Positions 18,064 to 27,085 of a stretch of 49,339 bases of DNA are shown piece by piece. The notes under the pieces are model-generated. The model did no database searches and was not told the DNA's origin. It saw nothing but the letters and a program-made list of their open reading frames with translations. How positions within the stretch are numbered: position 1 is the stretch's first letter; each line of letters opens with the position of its first letter. The translations under genes and the position numbers were made by a program. The DNA comes from Desulfobacteraceae bacterium (lineage in GTDB: Bacteria; Desulfobacterota; Desulfobacteria; Desulfobacterales; UBA5616), in contig VMSV01000214.1 of assembly GCA_013791935.1 (NCBI GenBank), positions 1-49,339 on the forward strand, in the 5' to 3' direction.

Positions 18064-19797
18064 ATGATACTTGTTTCCCAAGAGAAGATCAAAGAATTTA
18101 CCGACAATGGCTATTGGGGCCACAAGACCCTTCTGGATTATCTGTATAAGACAGCCACTGCCCATCCGGACCGGGAAGCCCTGGTCGATCCCTACAACCG
18201 ACCCGCACTTACGGGGAACGATCCCAAGCGGTTCAGCTATCAAGAATTGGTGCAGGCTATCGATCGGGTTGCTGTCGCTTTCCTGGATGCAGGAATTAAA
18301 AAAGACGATGTCATCCTTGTTCAGCTTCCCAATATTGTGGAGACGGCCCTGGCTTATTTCGCGGCCGCTCGAATCGGCGCCATCTCCAGCCCCCTGGCCA
18401 TCATGGCCCGCTCACATGAACTGACCACCGCCATGGAGATAACCGGTGCTAAGGCCATTGTCACATTGCCCGCTTTTCATGGATTCGATCATGGTCAAAT
18501 GGCCAGAGGATTCAAAGCAAAATACGGGAGTCTCGAACATATTTTCTGGATCGGCCCGGAAAGACAAGAAGACGGCATCCATATGGAGGATATCCTTGCA
18601 AAGGATGTCGACAGCACCGTCCTTGCGGGCAGACAATCGGGCCCCAACGAGATTTTCAGCATATGCTGGACATCCGGAACAGAGGCTGCCCCCAAAGGCG
18701 TCCCGCACACCCACAATGAATGGATTTCCCTCGGTAATTTGGTTGTAGAAGGATGCCAATTGGCACCGGGATACAACATTCACGGCAGTTTTCCCCTGAT
18801 CAACATGTCGGCCTTCGGCGGTTTGCTGACCCCCTGGGTGCTCACCGGGGGTAAGTTTGCCCTCCACCACCCCTTTGACCAGGACATCTTTTTTGCCCAA
18901 CTGGCTAAAGAGGAACTTGACTATACCTTGATGCCGCCGGCCCTGCTGGACACCCTGGCCAAATCCCCCAAAGCCGAGGCCATGGGGAAACTCAAAATTA
19001 AAGCCATTGGTTCGGGCTCCGTACCGCTTTCTCCATGGATGGTCCGTTTTTATGAGGACAAGTACGGCATCGGCATTGTCAATTTCTTCGCTTCTAACGA
19101 AGGGATAGGTCTTTTCAGTTCGCCGCGCTTTTTCCCCGTTGCCGAGGATCGCGCCACCTATTTCCCTCGATTCGGAATCAAAGAGGTGCATTGGGACGTA
19201 CCCGAACATGTTGTGGGGGGAATGCGCAGCCGTTTGGTCAAACCCGACACCACCGAAGAGATTACCGAAAATGGTCAAGTGGGTGAACTGTGTTTTGCAG
19301 GCCCCACGGTGTTCAGCGGCTACTGGAATCGTCCGGATCTAACGGAAAAGGCCTTTGACAGCGATGGCTATTACCACTCCGGAGATCTGTTTTCCATCGA
19401 GGGGGAAAAACAGGATAAATACCTCTACAAAGGCCGATCCAAGGATTTGATTATTCGCGGTGGCTTTAACATCAGCCCCGAAGAGGTGGAGACGATGATC
19501 ATCAGTAATCCCAAAATCAAGGAAATCGCCGCCGTAGGCTGTCCGGACGAACGGCTTAACGAGCGGACCTGTGTTGTTGTGGTACCCGTTCCGGGAGAGA
19601 CCATTACTCTCGAAGAAATTGTTGAATATATGGAATCTCAGGGAGTGGCCAAATACAAGCTGCCCGAACGGCTGGAAATTGTCGAAAATCTCCCCAGGAA
19701 TGCCGTCCAGAAAGTACTGCGGCGCGAACTGCGTGATTGGCTTTGCAAAAAAGTTGAAGCGGAAAAGTCCGTCGGCAGCAAACCGGTCTCAGACTAA
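18064..19797 (+). CDS. AMP-dependent CoA ligase (class I adenylate-forming)
   Basis: 577 residues. Motifs: SICWTSGTEAAPKGVPHTHN (ATP-binding loop, with SGTEAAPKG instead of the usual SGTTGxPKG), YYHSGDLF, and GRSKDLIIRGGFNISPEEVE (C-terminal hinge). The last catalytic lysine is probably in NAVQKVLRREL. Cyclohexanecarboxylate- and medium/branched-chain-acid ligases show the same modified loop, so the substrate may be cyclic or branched; this is inference. A good AAAGGAG precedes the ATG. It is the second gene of the plus-strand unit between the flavoprotein and the DUF2284 protein. Confidence 0.9.
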   Translation: MILVSQEKIKEFTDNGYWGHKTLLDYLYKTATAHPDREALVDPYNRPALTGNDPKRFSYQELVQAIDRVAVAFLDAGIKKDDVILVQLPNIVETALAYFAAARIGAISSPLAIMARSHELTTAMEITGAKAIVTLPAFHGFDHGQMARGFKAKYGSLEHIFWIGPERQEDGIHMEDILAKDVDSTVLAGRQSGPNEIFSICWTSGTEAAPKGVPHTHNEWISLGNLVVEGCQLAPGYNIHGSFPLINMSAFGGLLTPWVLTGGKFALHHPFDQDIFFAQLAKEELDYTLMPPALLDTLAKSPKAEAMGKLKIKAIGSGSVPLSPWMVRFYEDKYGIGIVNFFASNEGIGLFSSPRFFPVAEDRATYFPRFGIKEVHWDVPEHVVGGMRSRLVKPDTTEEITENGQVGELCFAGPTVFSGYWNRPDLTEKAFDSDGYYHSGDLFSIEGEKQDKYLYKGRSKDLIIRGGFNISPEEVETMIISNPKIKEIAAVGCPDERLNERTCVVVVPVPGETITLEEIVEYMESQGVAKYKLPERLEIVENLPRNAVQKVLRRELRDWLCKKVEAEKSVGSKPVSD

Positions 19798-19826
19798 AAC
19801 CACTTACAATAGATAAGGCAACCCGT

Positions 19827-20396
19827 TTGAAAAAATCCCAAGTAGAAACGATTGAAAAAGACCTGTTGAAATATTGTGAACAGGCCATTAGAGGGGGAGC
19901 AACCCATGCAAAACCGGTTCACCCCGGCAGTGTGGTGACAGCGCCATGGGTGCGTTTAAAGTGCCAATTTGGCTGTACAGGATACGGTAAGGGCCATTGT
20001 TGCCCTCCCTCCACCCCCGCCTATGATCAAACCAGGGACATTCTGGACGCCTATGAAAGCGCCATCCTGTTTCATATCGAGGTTCCGGATATGCCGAAGA
20101 AAGAAAAGTACTACAGAAAATATTTTGACATGCTTGTGGGCCTGGAAGGGGAAATCTTCAAGGACGGCTATTACAAGGCCTTCATCTTTCTGTCCGGCCC
20201 TTGCCGGTTATGCAAAAAATGCACAAAGCTTGAGGGGGAAGATGCACCGTGTAATTTTTTGGACCGAGCCAGGCCCTGTATGGAAGCCTGCGGAATGGAC
20301 GTTTACCAGACGGCCCGCAACAATGGCTTTTTCATCGACACATTGCGGAAAAAAAATGAAACCAACAACGAGTATTGTCTGATGTTGGTGGATTAA
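19827..20396 (+). CDS. DUF2284 metal-binding protein
   Basis: 189 residues with about a dozen cysteines. N-terminal cluster: Cys46, Cys50, Cys58-Cys59 in KCQFGCTGYGKGHCCPP. Central cluster: SGPCRLCKKCTKLEGEDAPC followed by PCMEACGMDV. This arrangement defines DUF2284, predicted to bind iron-sulfur or zinc, widespread in anaerobes and of unknown function. The start is a TTG at 19827 with TAAGG upstream. It lies 29 bp after the CoA ligase. A redox or sensor role for the pathway is possible but not shown. Confidence 0.88.
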   Translation: MKKSQVETIEKDLLKYCEQAIRGGATHAKPVHPGSVVTAPWVRLKCQFGCTGYGKGHCCPPSTPAYDQTRDILDAYESAILFHIEVPDMPKKEKYYRKYFDMLVGLEGEIFKDGYYKAFIFLSGPCRLCKKCTKLEGEDAPCNFLDRARPCMEACGMDVYQTARNNGFFIDTLRKKNETNNEYCLMLVD

Positions 20397-20432
20397 CCCT
20401 AACGTTGCAAAAGCCGAGAGTGCCCAGGTTCT

Positions 20433-20462
20433 AAGCGCCCAAGGCTGAAGGCGTTGGGCTTT
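20433..20462 (+). promoter_or_regulatory. hairpin just upstream of the DapB-like gene
   Basis: GCCCAA and TTGGGC pair across an 11-base loop, with flanking AAG/CTT extending the stem. It ends 6 bases before the GGGAG ribosome-binding site of the gene at 20476 and could modulate its translation or mark a processing point in the polycistron. Structure only; no known motif. Confidence 0.3.
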
Positions 20463-20475
20463 ACAGGGAGCTGAC

Positions 20476-21525
20476 ATGAAATATCGCATCATTCAATGGG
20501 CCACCGGAAGCATGGGCAAAACCTGCCTGCGGGCCGTCATCGATCATCCTGATCTGGAGCTTGTGGGGCTTCTGGTATACAGCGATGCCAAAGCCGGAAA
20601 AGATGCCGGAGAAATCGCTCACCGTAACCCCACCGGCGTGATTGCTACCCAAGACGTTGACGAAATCCTGGCTTTGAATGCGGATATCGTATTACACACG
20701 CCCCGAATCCAGTTTCCCTATAGCCGTCATAACGACGATATATGCCGGCTGCTGGCTTCCGGAAAGAATGTCATATCCATAAACGGCCACAGCTATCCGG
20801 CATGGCACGGATCCCAATACAGCGATGCATTTGAAAAAGCGTGTCAAAAAGGCAATGCTTCCTTTTTCGGCACGGGTCTCAATCCGGGCTTTGTGGCTGA
20901 AAAAATCGCTGCTGCAGCCACCGGGATCTGCCTCGGAATCGATCATATTCAGATAACGGAAGTGTTTGATGTCATTGGCGTTCCGGATCATGATTACGTT
21001 TTCAACGTATGTGGATTCGGTTCCGATCCAGCGGCCTTCGACCTTTCCGAAAACGGTCCGGTGGCAGAAATGATGGGCGGGATGTACACTGAAACGGTCG
21101 CTCTCCTGGCAAAACGCCTGGGGTTAACTTTGGATGGTATCGAAAGCAATCACGAGATCGCGCAAGCCCCAGGGCCGATTCAGGCCAGGGCCGGCAACGT
21201 ACCCGAAGGAACCGTTGCCGCCACCCACTGGCGCTGGCACGGTGTGAAAAAGGACAAACCATTGATCACCCTGTGCGTTAGCTGGATCATGGGGGATGCC
21301 ATGAGACCCCATCAAAGTGATGGCCATTGGAAAATCATGATCCGGGGAAAACCCGGAATGGATATCACCATGAATCTGGTGGAGCCGGAGCAGATGGGGG
21401 TCAAAACCAAGTCAGAGCAATATGCTGTGGCCGGCTCAGTGATCAACAGCATCCCGGAGGTGTGCTCAGCCAAACCCGGAATTTTTGAACCCCCTCTGTT
21501 TGCGCCGTTTCGCGCCCGATTCTAA
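20476..21525 (+). CDS. DapB-like NAD(P)H-dependent dehydrogenase
   Basis: 349 residues. An N-terminal Rossmann motif IQWATGSMGKTCLRAV (GxxGxxG, residues 8-14) and the general fold place it among dihydrodipicolinate-reductase-like proteins that include 2,4-diaminopentanoate dehydrogenase (Ord). The family is common in catabolic clusters, where its substrate is generally unknown. It is much longer than true DapB (about 270) and lacks its HHxxK context, so lysine biosynthesis is unlikely. GGGAG precedes the ATG. Last gene of the first plus-strand unit. Confidence 0.82.
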   Translation: MKYRIIQWATGSMGKTCLRAVIDHPDLELVGLLVYSDAKAGKDAGEIAHRNPTGVIATQDVDEILALNADIVLHTPRIQFPYSRHNDDICRLLASGKNVISINGHSYPAWHGSQYSDAFEKACQKGNASFFGTGLNPGFVAEKIAAAATGICLGIDHIQITEVFDVIGVPDHDYVFNVCGFGSDPAAFDLSENGPVAEMMGGMYTETVALLAKRLGLTLDGIESNHEIAQAPGPIQARAGNVPEGTVAATHWRWHGVKKDKPLITLCVSWIMGDAMRPHQSDGHWKIMIRGKPGMDITMNLVEPEQMGVKTKSEQYAVAGSVINSIPEVCSAKPGIFEPPLFAPFRARF

Positions 21526-21638
21526 ATTTCGCCCCGGTAAAACGGCCGCATATCAAATCAGTATAAAGCTGATCAGAATGCATGACAGGGCTGCCGTGCT
21601 GGTAGTGACGGTATAAAATTTGTGTTCTAAAAGTAAAG

Positions 21639-21687
21639 CCTTTTAGCCGGTATTAATGTATATTAACTTGGTCCGACATGGATTCGC
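21639..21687 (+). repeat. 49-bp duplicated segment, copy 1
   Basis: About 90% identical (5 mismatches in 49) to 23793-23841, same orientation. The first part reads as the end of a frame, VKPFSRY and stop; the second part (TATTAACTTGGTCCG...GGATTCGC) is non-coding. It precedes the SDR gene by about 100 bp and the pair flanks the SDR/SnoaL block. Confidence 0.75.
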
Positions 21688-21785
21688 AGGAGTATTTTAA
21701 TGTCCTCTGGGCCCGGATTCTTTATTCATAAAAGGATGCCTCTCGGACCTGAACACAATCACCTTGTGTCATAAGGAGATAAAAA

Positions 21786-22544
21786 ATGGATGTGAAAGGA
21801 TCAGTTGGTCTGGTTACCGGAGCCAACCGGGGTATTGGTAAAGCCTGTGTGGAAGCTTTGCTTATGGCAGGCAGCGCGCGAGTATATGCGGCTGCCAGGA
21901 ATGAACTTTCTCTCGCACCATTGGTTGAAGCCGATCCGGACAGGATAGTTCCTGTGACTTTGGATATAACCAACCCGGAGCAAATAAAATCAGCTGCAGA
22001 GAGATGTTTTGATGTCAATTTGCTGGTTAATAACGCAGGGGTTTCCAACTGGTTAAAAGGATATATGATTAGCTCAGAAACCACGGAGATCGCACGTTTG
22101 GAAATGGAGACGAACTATTTCGGCACGCTGGAAATGTGCCGGGCGTTTGCCCCTGTTTTGAAAGCAAATGGCGGCGGTGCGATTGCGAATATTCTGTCTG
22201 CAGGTGCACTGGTTAGCGTTCCCCCACTGGCGTCATATTCGGCTTCAAAAGCAGCTGCCGCATCTATGACTCAGGGAGTGAGGGCAGAATTGAAGGACCA
22301 GGGGACACTTGTCATGGCATTTTTTGTTGGATCTGTCGATACCCGCATGGCGACGGATGTTGGAGCGGTGAAGGTACAACCTTCCCACATTGGCGAAGCA
22401 CTCATAGACGCTGTCTTGAATGAAACCGAAGATATTTATACCGACCCGATGGCAAAAGAACTGCGAGCAAACCTCGACAAAGATCCGAAGCGGGTGGAAC
22501 GGCAGATGTACAAACTTATGAAGATGTTACAAGTTAAAGCATAA
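21786..22544 (+). CDS. SDR-family oxidoreductase
   Basis: 252 residues, classical short-chain dehydrogenase/reductase. The cofactor loop GANRGIGKAC is at residues 14-23, LLVNNAGVSN follows the fourth strand, the catalytic Ser is in ANILSAG and the Tyr-Lys pair in YSASKAA. An NAD(P) preference cannot be fixed reliably; the Asn-Arg after the first strand slightly favours NADP. Unlike most SDRs it ends with a charged tail rather than a YVTGxxxxVDGG region, so the C-terminal substrate loop is divergent. AAGGAG lies 7 bases before the ATG. It is followed 30 bp later by a SnoaL-like gene. Confidence 0.9.
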   Translation: MDVKGSVGLVTGANRGIGKACVEALLMAGSARVYAAARNELSLAPLVEADPDRIVPVTLDITNPEQIKSAAERCFDVNLLVNNAGVSNWLKGYMISSETTEIARLEMETNYFGTLEMCRAFAPVLKANGGGAIANILSAGALVSVPPLASYSASKAAAASMTQGVRAELKDQGTLVMAFFVGSVDTRMATDVGAVKVQPSHIGEALIDAVLNETEDIYTDPMAKELRANLDKDPKRVERQMYKLMKMLQVKA

Positions 22545-22574
22545 AAAAACGAATTGCACTTTTGAGGAGAAACA

Positions 22575-22946
22575 ATGGACATTTATGAATTTGCTCGGAC
22601 CTTTATCAGCTGCCTTGAAACAGGAGACCGTGCCGGAGCGAGAAACTGCTATCATGCCGATGCAGAGATTTGGCACAATTTTGACGGCGTCACTCAAACA
22701 GTTGACGAAAACATGGCCTTATTTGAAAAGCTTGTCGCCAGCACCAAATCGCGCAAATACGTCATAAACCGACTGGAAAAGATAGAAGGTGGATATCTTC
22801 AGCAACATATTTTAAAGCTTGAGACTCCTGATGGTGAGACGACAAAAGCGAACGCAATTGTATTGGTAACTGTTGACGGTGGAAAAATCCGTCGTATTGA
22901 GGAATACATAGATCCCAAACCGATTATGAAAGTACTCACTGTCTGA
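22575..22946 (+). CDS. SnoaL-like / NTF2-fold protein (1)
   Basis: 123 residues with the cone-shaped alpha+beta barrel pattern: helix DIYEFARTFISCLETGD, then YHADAEIWHNFDGVTQT, a central helix, and the strand IRRIEEYIDPKPI. Members act as small cyclases, isomerases (ketosteroid isomerase type), hydratases or binding proteins. EEYID is the usual C-terminal signature. Function is not determinable. The stop codon overlaps the target duplication of MITE copy 1, so the element inserted at the very 3' end without harming the gene. Confidence 0.8.
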   Translation: MDIYEFARTFISCLETGDRAGARNCYHADAEIWHNFDGVTQTVDENMALFEKLVASTKSRKYVINRLEKIEGGYLQQHILKLETPDGETTKANAIVLVTVDGGKIRRIEEYIDPKPIMKVLTV

Positions 22947-22952
22947 TTTATT

Positions 22953-23111
22953 GTATCCGTTCAAAGGGTTAATTGTTTGAGAAACGATAAATCCTCGAAC
23001 CGTAAGCGTTTGCAGGATACCGTAGATGCGAGGCGCCGGGCATGCAGACGTACGCTGTTGTACTTCAAATGCATGGCAACAAAGCAGATGCGGTACCCTG
23101 TGAACGCTTAC
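22953..23111 (+). mobile_element. 159-bp MITE, copy 1 (IS66-like termini)
   Basis: Starts GTATCCGTTCAAAGGGT and ends with the inverse of GTAAGCGTTCACAGGGT. An internal copy of the terminal sequence (GTAAGCGTTTGCAGGAT) makes the right two thirds an imperfect hairpin. It is flanked by an 8-bp direct repeat GATTTATT (22945-22952 and 23112-23119). Ends beginning GTAA/GTAT and an 8-bp duplication are features known for IS66-family elements. It has no coding capacity. Confidence 0.85.
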
Positions 23112-23230
23112 GATTTATTGTTTGCTGGGGCGGGGCAATCGGCAGGGTAAACAGCTTCGGTGCTAAGCGGAAACAGTACTGAACAGATACGTTTCCGTTC
23201 AACTAATTTTTTATCTGGAAGGGATGGGAT

Positions 23231-23662
23231 ATGCTGTCAGTCGAGGAAAATACAAATGTGGAGACGATAGAGCGATACGTCGATTATATAAACAGGAATT
23301 CTTCGAAACCGGAAATCAACAGGGAAAAGTATCTGGAGTTTTATTCTGAGGACGTGCGATATTGTGAAATGCCGTCCATTTTCCGGTCAAAAGGTCGTTC
23401 AGGCGGATTTGACCAAATAATACAAGCATTGGAAACGGACAGGAAGCAGATTTCCGATGAGTTGTTTACGGCTAAGCGTATCATTGCCAGCGGAGATATG
23501 GTTGCACTAGAATGTGAATGGAAAGCAACGATCAAATTAAAAAATGGTTTGAATCCACCTGGAACCCTGTTGACTGCTGATGCAGCTATCGTCTTCAGAC
23601 TCAGGAATGGAAAGATTATTGAGGAAAATGACTATTTCTGTTTTGCCAAACCTGAAACATGA
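23231..23662 (+). CDS. SnoaL-like / NTF2-fold protein (2)
   Basis: 143 residues: helix TIERYVDYINRNS, YSEDVRYCEMPSIFRSKGRS, then MVALECEWKATIKLKNG and the terminal strand IEENDYFCF. The pattern matches the SnoaL-like domain (ester-cyclase/limonene-epoxide-hydrolase superfamily). It is only weakly similar to the SnoaL protein at 22575, so the two are not a recent duplication. GAAGGGATGGG precedes the ATG at 23231. It was probably co-transcribed with the SDR before MITE copy 1 entered the gap. Confidence 0.78.
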   Translation: MLSVEENTNVETIERYVDYINRNSSKPEINREKYLEFYSEDVRYCEMPSIFRSKGRSGGFDQIIQALETDRKQISDELFTAKRIIASGDMVALECEWKATIKLKNGLNPPGTLLTADAAIVFRLRNGKIIEENDYFCFAKPET

Positions 23663-23997
23663 AATCATGTCTGCAACAGATCGATGGTCTGACCGGCAAG
23701 CGGAAAGCGGCATCACTTATTTGGATTTTCTTAGAACCATTTTTCGTTCCCAAAAAGATAACGCTAAGAACGATTTGATATTTAAAATAAATCCTTTTAG
23801 CCGTTATTACTGAATATTAACTTGGTCCGCCAAGGATTCGCCTTGCAGATTAACCAGTGTCCATCCAGGAATGAGATAATTTACTCAGGTTCGAGGCGGA
23901 ATGAAATTTTAACCCGCAGGAATCCTTGAAGTATGTTGAGGACTAGAATTTCAGTCCAACGAAGAAATTGGGCAAATTGGCCATTTCTGGATGGGCA
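23663..23997. other. intergenic between convergent genes, small relic
   Basis: A short open frame (ATG at about 23669, stop at 23811) encodes a 48-residue peptide ending FKINPFSRYY; the same ending occurs at 21630-21656. No ribosome-binding site is obvious, so it is more likely a decayed 3' gene end than a gene. The remainder shows nothing recognisable. Confidence 0.4.
23793..23841 (+). repeat. 49-bp duplicated segment, copy 2
   Basis: Partner of 21639-21687, 2,154 bp away and in the same orientation. The similarity continues weakly to the left into an AT-rich run. No target duplications or inverted ends are visible, so homologous or replicative duplication of a gene end fits better than transposition. 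Confidence 0.75.
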
Positions 23998-24426
23998 CTA
24001 ACTACCTTCTCTTGCTCTGATACGTTCAATGAGCCGGTCGGGCAGTGCACAGGTCTCATGGGTGCGTGAATCTGCATGCACCCAAACCATGGTCCCTTTG
24101 ACGCAAAGCGTGTCCTCGTGCTTGGGGAAAATGGCGAGCTCAAATGTCAAACTCGACCGGCCTATGACGGCGGTTTTAACGTGGGTTTCTATTTCATCGT
24201 CGAAATGGAGAGGGGCCTTGAAGTCTACTTCGAGATGCACAGCATGAAAATCAGCCCCGGACTGTTTGCAGTATTGCATATAATCAAAGGGCAGCGCACG
24301 AAAATATTCAAACAGGGCAATATCAAAATAGTTGAGATAATTTATATTGTTTACGATTCCCTGTGAATCGGTTTCACTGTATCGAATACGAGAAGGGAAG
24401 AAAAAATGGTACTGATCCTTGCACAT
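23998..24426 (-). CDS. hotdog-fold acyl-CoA thioesterase (4HBT family)
   Basis: 142 residues; hydrolyses acyl- or aroyl-CoA thioesters in the cytoplasm. The N-terminal pattern RIRYSETDSQGIVNNINYLN is the 4-hydroxybenzoyl-CoA-thioesterase-like catalytic segment with the conserved Asp in ETDSQG; the typical 'N-Y-x-x-Y/W' follows. Usual family length. The ribosome-binding site AAGAAGGA is about 13 bases upstream. MITE copy 2 lies 43 bp upstream of the start and separates the gene from the RND operon, which may disturb read-through from it. Could release CoA when the pathway stalls. Confidence 0.87.
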   Translation of the reverse strand: MCKDQYHFFFPSRIRYSETDSQGIVNNINYLNYFDIALFEYFRALPFDYMQYCKQSGADFHAVHLEVDFKAPLHFDDEIETHVKTAVIGRSSLTFELAIFPKHEDTLCVKGTMVWVHADSRTHETCALPDRLIERIRAREGS

Positions 24427-24469
24427 TGAATAAAACGTCCTTCTTAAAATGGTTTTTTAATACCGTATT

Positions 24470-24628
24470 GTATCCGTTCAAAGGGGTAATTGTTAGAGAA
24501 ACGATAAATCCCCCAACGGTAGGCGTTTGCAGGGTGCCGCAGATGCGAGGCACCGGGCATGCAGACGTACGCTGTTGTACTTCAAATGCCCGGTAACAAA
24601 GCAGATGCGGTACCCTGTGAACGCTTAC
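24470..24628 (+). mobile_element. 159-bp MITE, copy 2 (IS66-like termini)
   Basis: Same length and orientation as copies 1 and 3. Ends GTATCCGTTCAAAGGGG and (inverted) GTAAGCGTTCACAGGGT. Flanked by a 7-bp direct repeat CCGTATT (24463-24469 and 24629-24635). The internal hairpin arms ACCGGGCAT / ATGCCCGGT are better preserved than in copy 1. Confidence 0.83.
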
Positions 24629-24700
24629 CCGTATTTAGTCATGGGCTCAGGAATATTTTCCCATGCCCATAACTTGAGTTTGCACTAACTATCTGTACTC

Positions 24701-27082
24701 CTATGGCCCAGTCAGCAGTTCGTCCGATCCAACCCTTTTTCCCTTGAAACGCAGCAGCAGGCTGGCAATAGCCGGCAACAGCACAAGGGCACCAATCATA
24801 TTCACGAGGAACATAAAAGTGAGCAGGATACCCATATCCGCCTGAAACTTGATGGGTGAAAAAGCCCAGGTGGCCACCCCGATAGACAGTGTGATGCCGG
24901 TGAAAGTGACTGCCCGGCCAGTGGTGTTCAGGGTGTGATAGTAAGCGTTCTCCAGATTTTCGCCTTGGTTGATGTAGTAACGCAGCTTGTTGAAAATGTA
25001 TATCCCGTAATCCACACCGATACCCACTCCCACCGCGATGACGGGCAGGGTGGCCACTTTGATACCGATACCCAAGAGGGTCATGGCAGCTTCGCACATC
25101 ACCGATGTGAGATAAAGCGGCAGCACCACGCACAATGCAGAAAGGATACTGCGGAACGTTATGGCGCAGACCAGAAATACCACAACATATACCAGGATGG
25201 TCATCATGATGTGGGCCTTTTTCACCTCGATGTTCGTGGCCGCTTCTATGCCGGCGCTACCTGCCGCCATGAGGAATACCGCTTTTTCCGAATTGTTTTC
25301 CGCGGCAAAGGCATTCACCACATCGACCACCTGCTGCAGGGTTTCCGCTTTGTGATCATTTAGGTATATCCAGATCGGCTGCAAGCTGCATGACGAATTC
25401 CTAAATTTCGGCGGTGTGTAAAATAGTGCATTGCTCAGCACGTTTTGGATGCGGGTCAAACTCATCCATTTTAAGTTGCCCTCATTGAAGCCGCTAAGAA
25501 CCATTTTGGTGGCATCTTCAATGGATTGTGTTGATTGGACAGCGGGCAGATTTTCAAGCTGCCACTGCAGACGGTCCATTGCAACCATGGTGTGGTATAA
25601 CCCGCATTCATCAGGGCCGGTTTTGACCATTACCACGAACACATCGGAGCTGTCCTTGTAATTTTCGTTAATGAAAGCATTGTCAAGGTTGTATCGGGAA
25701 TCGGGTCGAAGCTCGGGTGCACCGGGATCCAGGTCCCCGACCTTGAGACCCTGCCGGATGTAATGGGCGGTTCCAAACGCCAAGACCGCCACCAGTATGG
25801 CGGCAAAAGCCGCCCGCTTGCGGGTCAATTTGGCCAGCAGGACCCACAGGGGATGCCGTTCGCGATCTTCCCGATTAATGATCTCCTGGATGGTCCTTTC
25901 GCTGATCCCGGAATAGGACATGAGCACCGGAAGCAGCATGAGATCCGTAAAGGCCACCACTACCACGCCGATACTGGCACCGATGGCGATGTCCTGTATG
26001 ACCCCTATCTGGATAACAAAAAGAGTGGCAAAGCCGATAGCGTCCGTGAGCAGCGCTGAAAGGCCGGGGATATATATAGCACGGTAAGCCAGGCGGGCAG
26101 CGGCTAACTTGTCTGCACCGTTTACCATCTCGTGGGCCATGGCATTGAACATCTGGATGCCGTGGCTCACGCCCAGGGCGAACATCAAAAAAGGCACCAG
26201 CATGGAATAGGGATTCAGTCCGTAACCAAATGAATAGATCAATCCCATCATCCAGATAACCGCCACCGAGGAAGATATTGCTCGCATCAAGGTGCTCCGC
26301 CAGCACCGGGAGTTATAAAACAGAAGCAGGAGAAGGATCACAAAGGCGATGATAAAGAAGATAAATACCCGGGCGGAGCCCTCAATGAGCTCTCCCACGA
26401 TCTTGGCAAATCCTGTGATATGGATTCTGATGGTATCACTCTCGTACTTATCCCGAACCAGGGTTTCCAACTGCTGTGAAAGTTCTCGGTAGTTTAAGGG
26501 TTCCTTAGTTTCCGGATTGATGGAAAGAAGCGGAGCAAACACAATGCTTGATTTAAAGTTGTTGGCCACCATGGAACCAACTATGCCAGCCTTCATTACA
26601 TTGATTTTTAGATGTTCGATACTTTCAGGGGATCCATCGTAAGTGTCCGGTATGACCGGGCCACCGTCAAAACCTTCTTCAGTAACCTCCGTCCAGCGTG
26701 TCTGAGGGGTCCATAGAGAAGACAGTGCCGACCGATCCACCCCGGGAATAAAGAAAACCTCGTCGTTGATTTTTTGAAGCACTTCAAGGTATTCGGTAGT
26801 AAAAATATCCTTTCCCGTAGTTTCCACCACGATCCTTACTGAATCACCGAGTCCCCTGAGGTCCTTTTCATTGTCAAGGTAGTTGATGATGTACGGATTA
26901 TGGGAGGGAATCATTTCCTTAAAATTGGCCTCCCACCGCAATTTACTGGCTTGAAACCCGAGAAACACCGTGATAAGGAAAAAACCCAGCAAAAATACCC
27001 GGCGTTTACTGAAAATCACCCGTTCCATGAGTGGGGCTTTTTCAGCAGTATTTCCGGTTGATGGTGAGCTATCCATGGCCAT
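24701..27082 (-). CDS. RND/MMPL-family transporter
   Basis: 793-residue inner-membrane pump with the duplicated RND layout: TM1 near 30-50, a large periplasmic loop (about 55-235), five helices (240-390), TM7 near 410, a second loop (about 440-620) and five helices (625-780). It belongs to the hydrophobe/MMPL and sterol-sensing-like subgroup (SFGYGLNPYSMLVPFLMFALGVSHGIQ region). Proteins of this group move lipids, hopanoids or other hydrophobic molecules. Ribosome-binding site AGGAGGATGA overlaps the stop of the YCF48 gene, so the two are translationally coupled. The last gene of the DUF1302-DUF1329-YCF48-RND order, which is also seen in gammaproteobacterial lipid/steroid catabolic loci (from memory). 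Confidence 0.9.
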   Translation of the reverse strand: MAMDSSPSTGNTAEKAPLMERVIFSKRRVFLLGFFLITVFLGFQASKLRWEANFKEMIPSHNPYIINYLDNEKDLRGLGDSVRIVVETTGKDIFTTEYLEVLQKINDEVFFIPGVDRSALSSLWTPQTRWTEVTEEGFDGGPVIPDTYDGSPESIEHLKINVMKAGIVGSMVANNFKSSIVFAPLLSINPETKEPLNYRELSQQLETLVRDKYESDTIRIHITGFAKIVGELIEGSARVFIFFIIAFVILLLLLFYNSRCWRSTLMRAISSSVAVIWMMGLIYSFGYGLNPYSMLVPFLMFALGVSHGIQMFNAMAHEMVNGADKLAAARLAYRAIYIPGLSALLTDAIGFATLFVIQIGVIQDIAIGASIGVVVVAFTDLMLLPVLMSYSGISERTIQEIINREDRERHPLWVLLAKLTRKRAAFAAILVAVLAFGTAHYIRQGLKVGDLDPGAPELRPDSRYNLDNAFINENYKDSSDVFVVMVKTGPDECGLYHTMVAMDRLQWQLENLPAVQSTQSIEDATKMVLSGFNEGNLKWMSLTRIQNVLSNALFYTPPKFRNSSCSLQPIWIYLNDHKAETLQQVVDVVNAFAAENNSEKAVFLMAAGSAGIEAATNIEVKKAHIMMTILVYVVVFLVCAITFRSILSALCVVLPLYLTSVMCEAAMTLLGIGIKVATLPVIAVGVGIGVDYGIYIFNKLRYYINQGENLENAYYHTLNTTGRAVTFTGITLSIGVATWAFSPIKFQADMGILLTFMFLVNMIGALVLLPAIASLLLRFKGKRVGSDELLTGP

Positions 27083-27085
27083 GAT

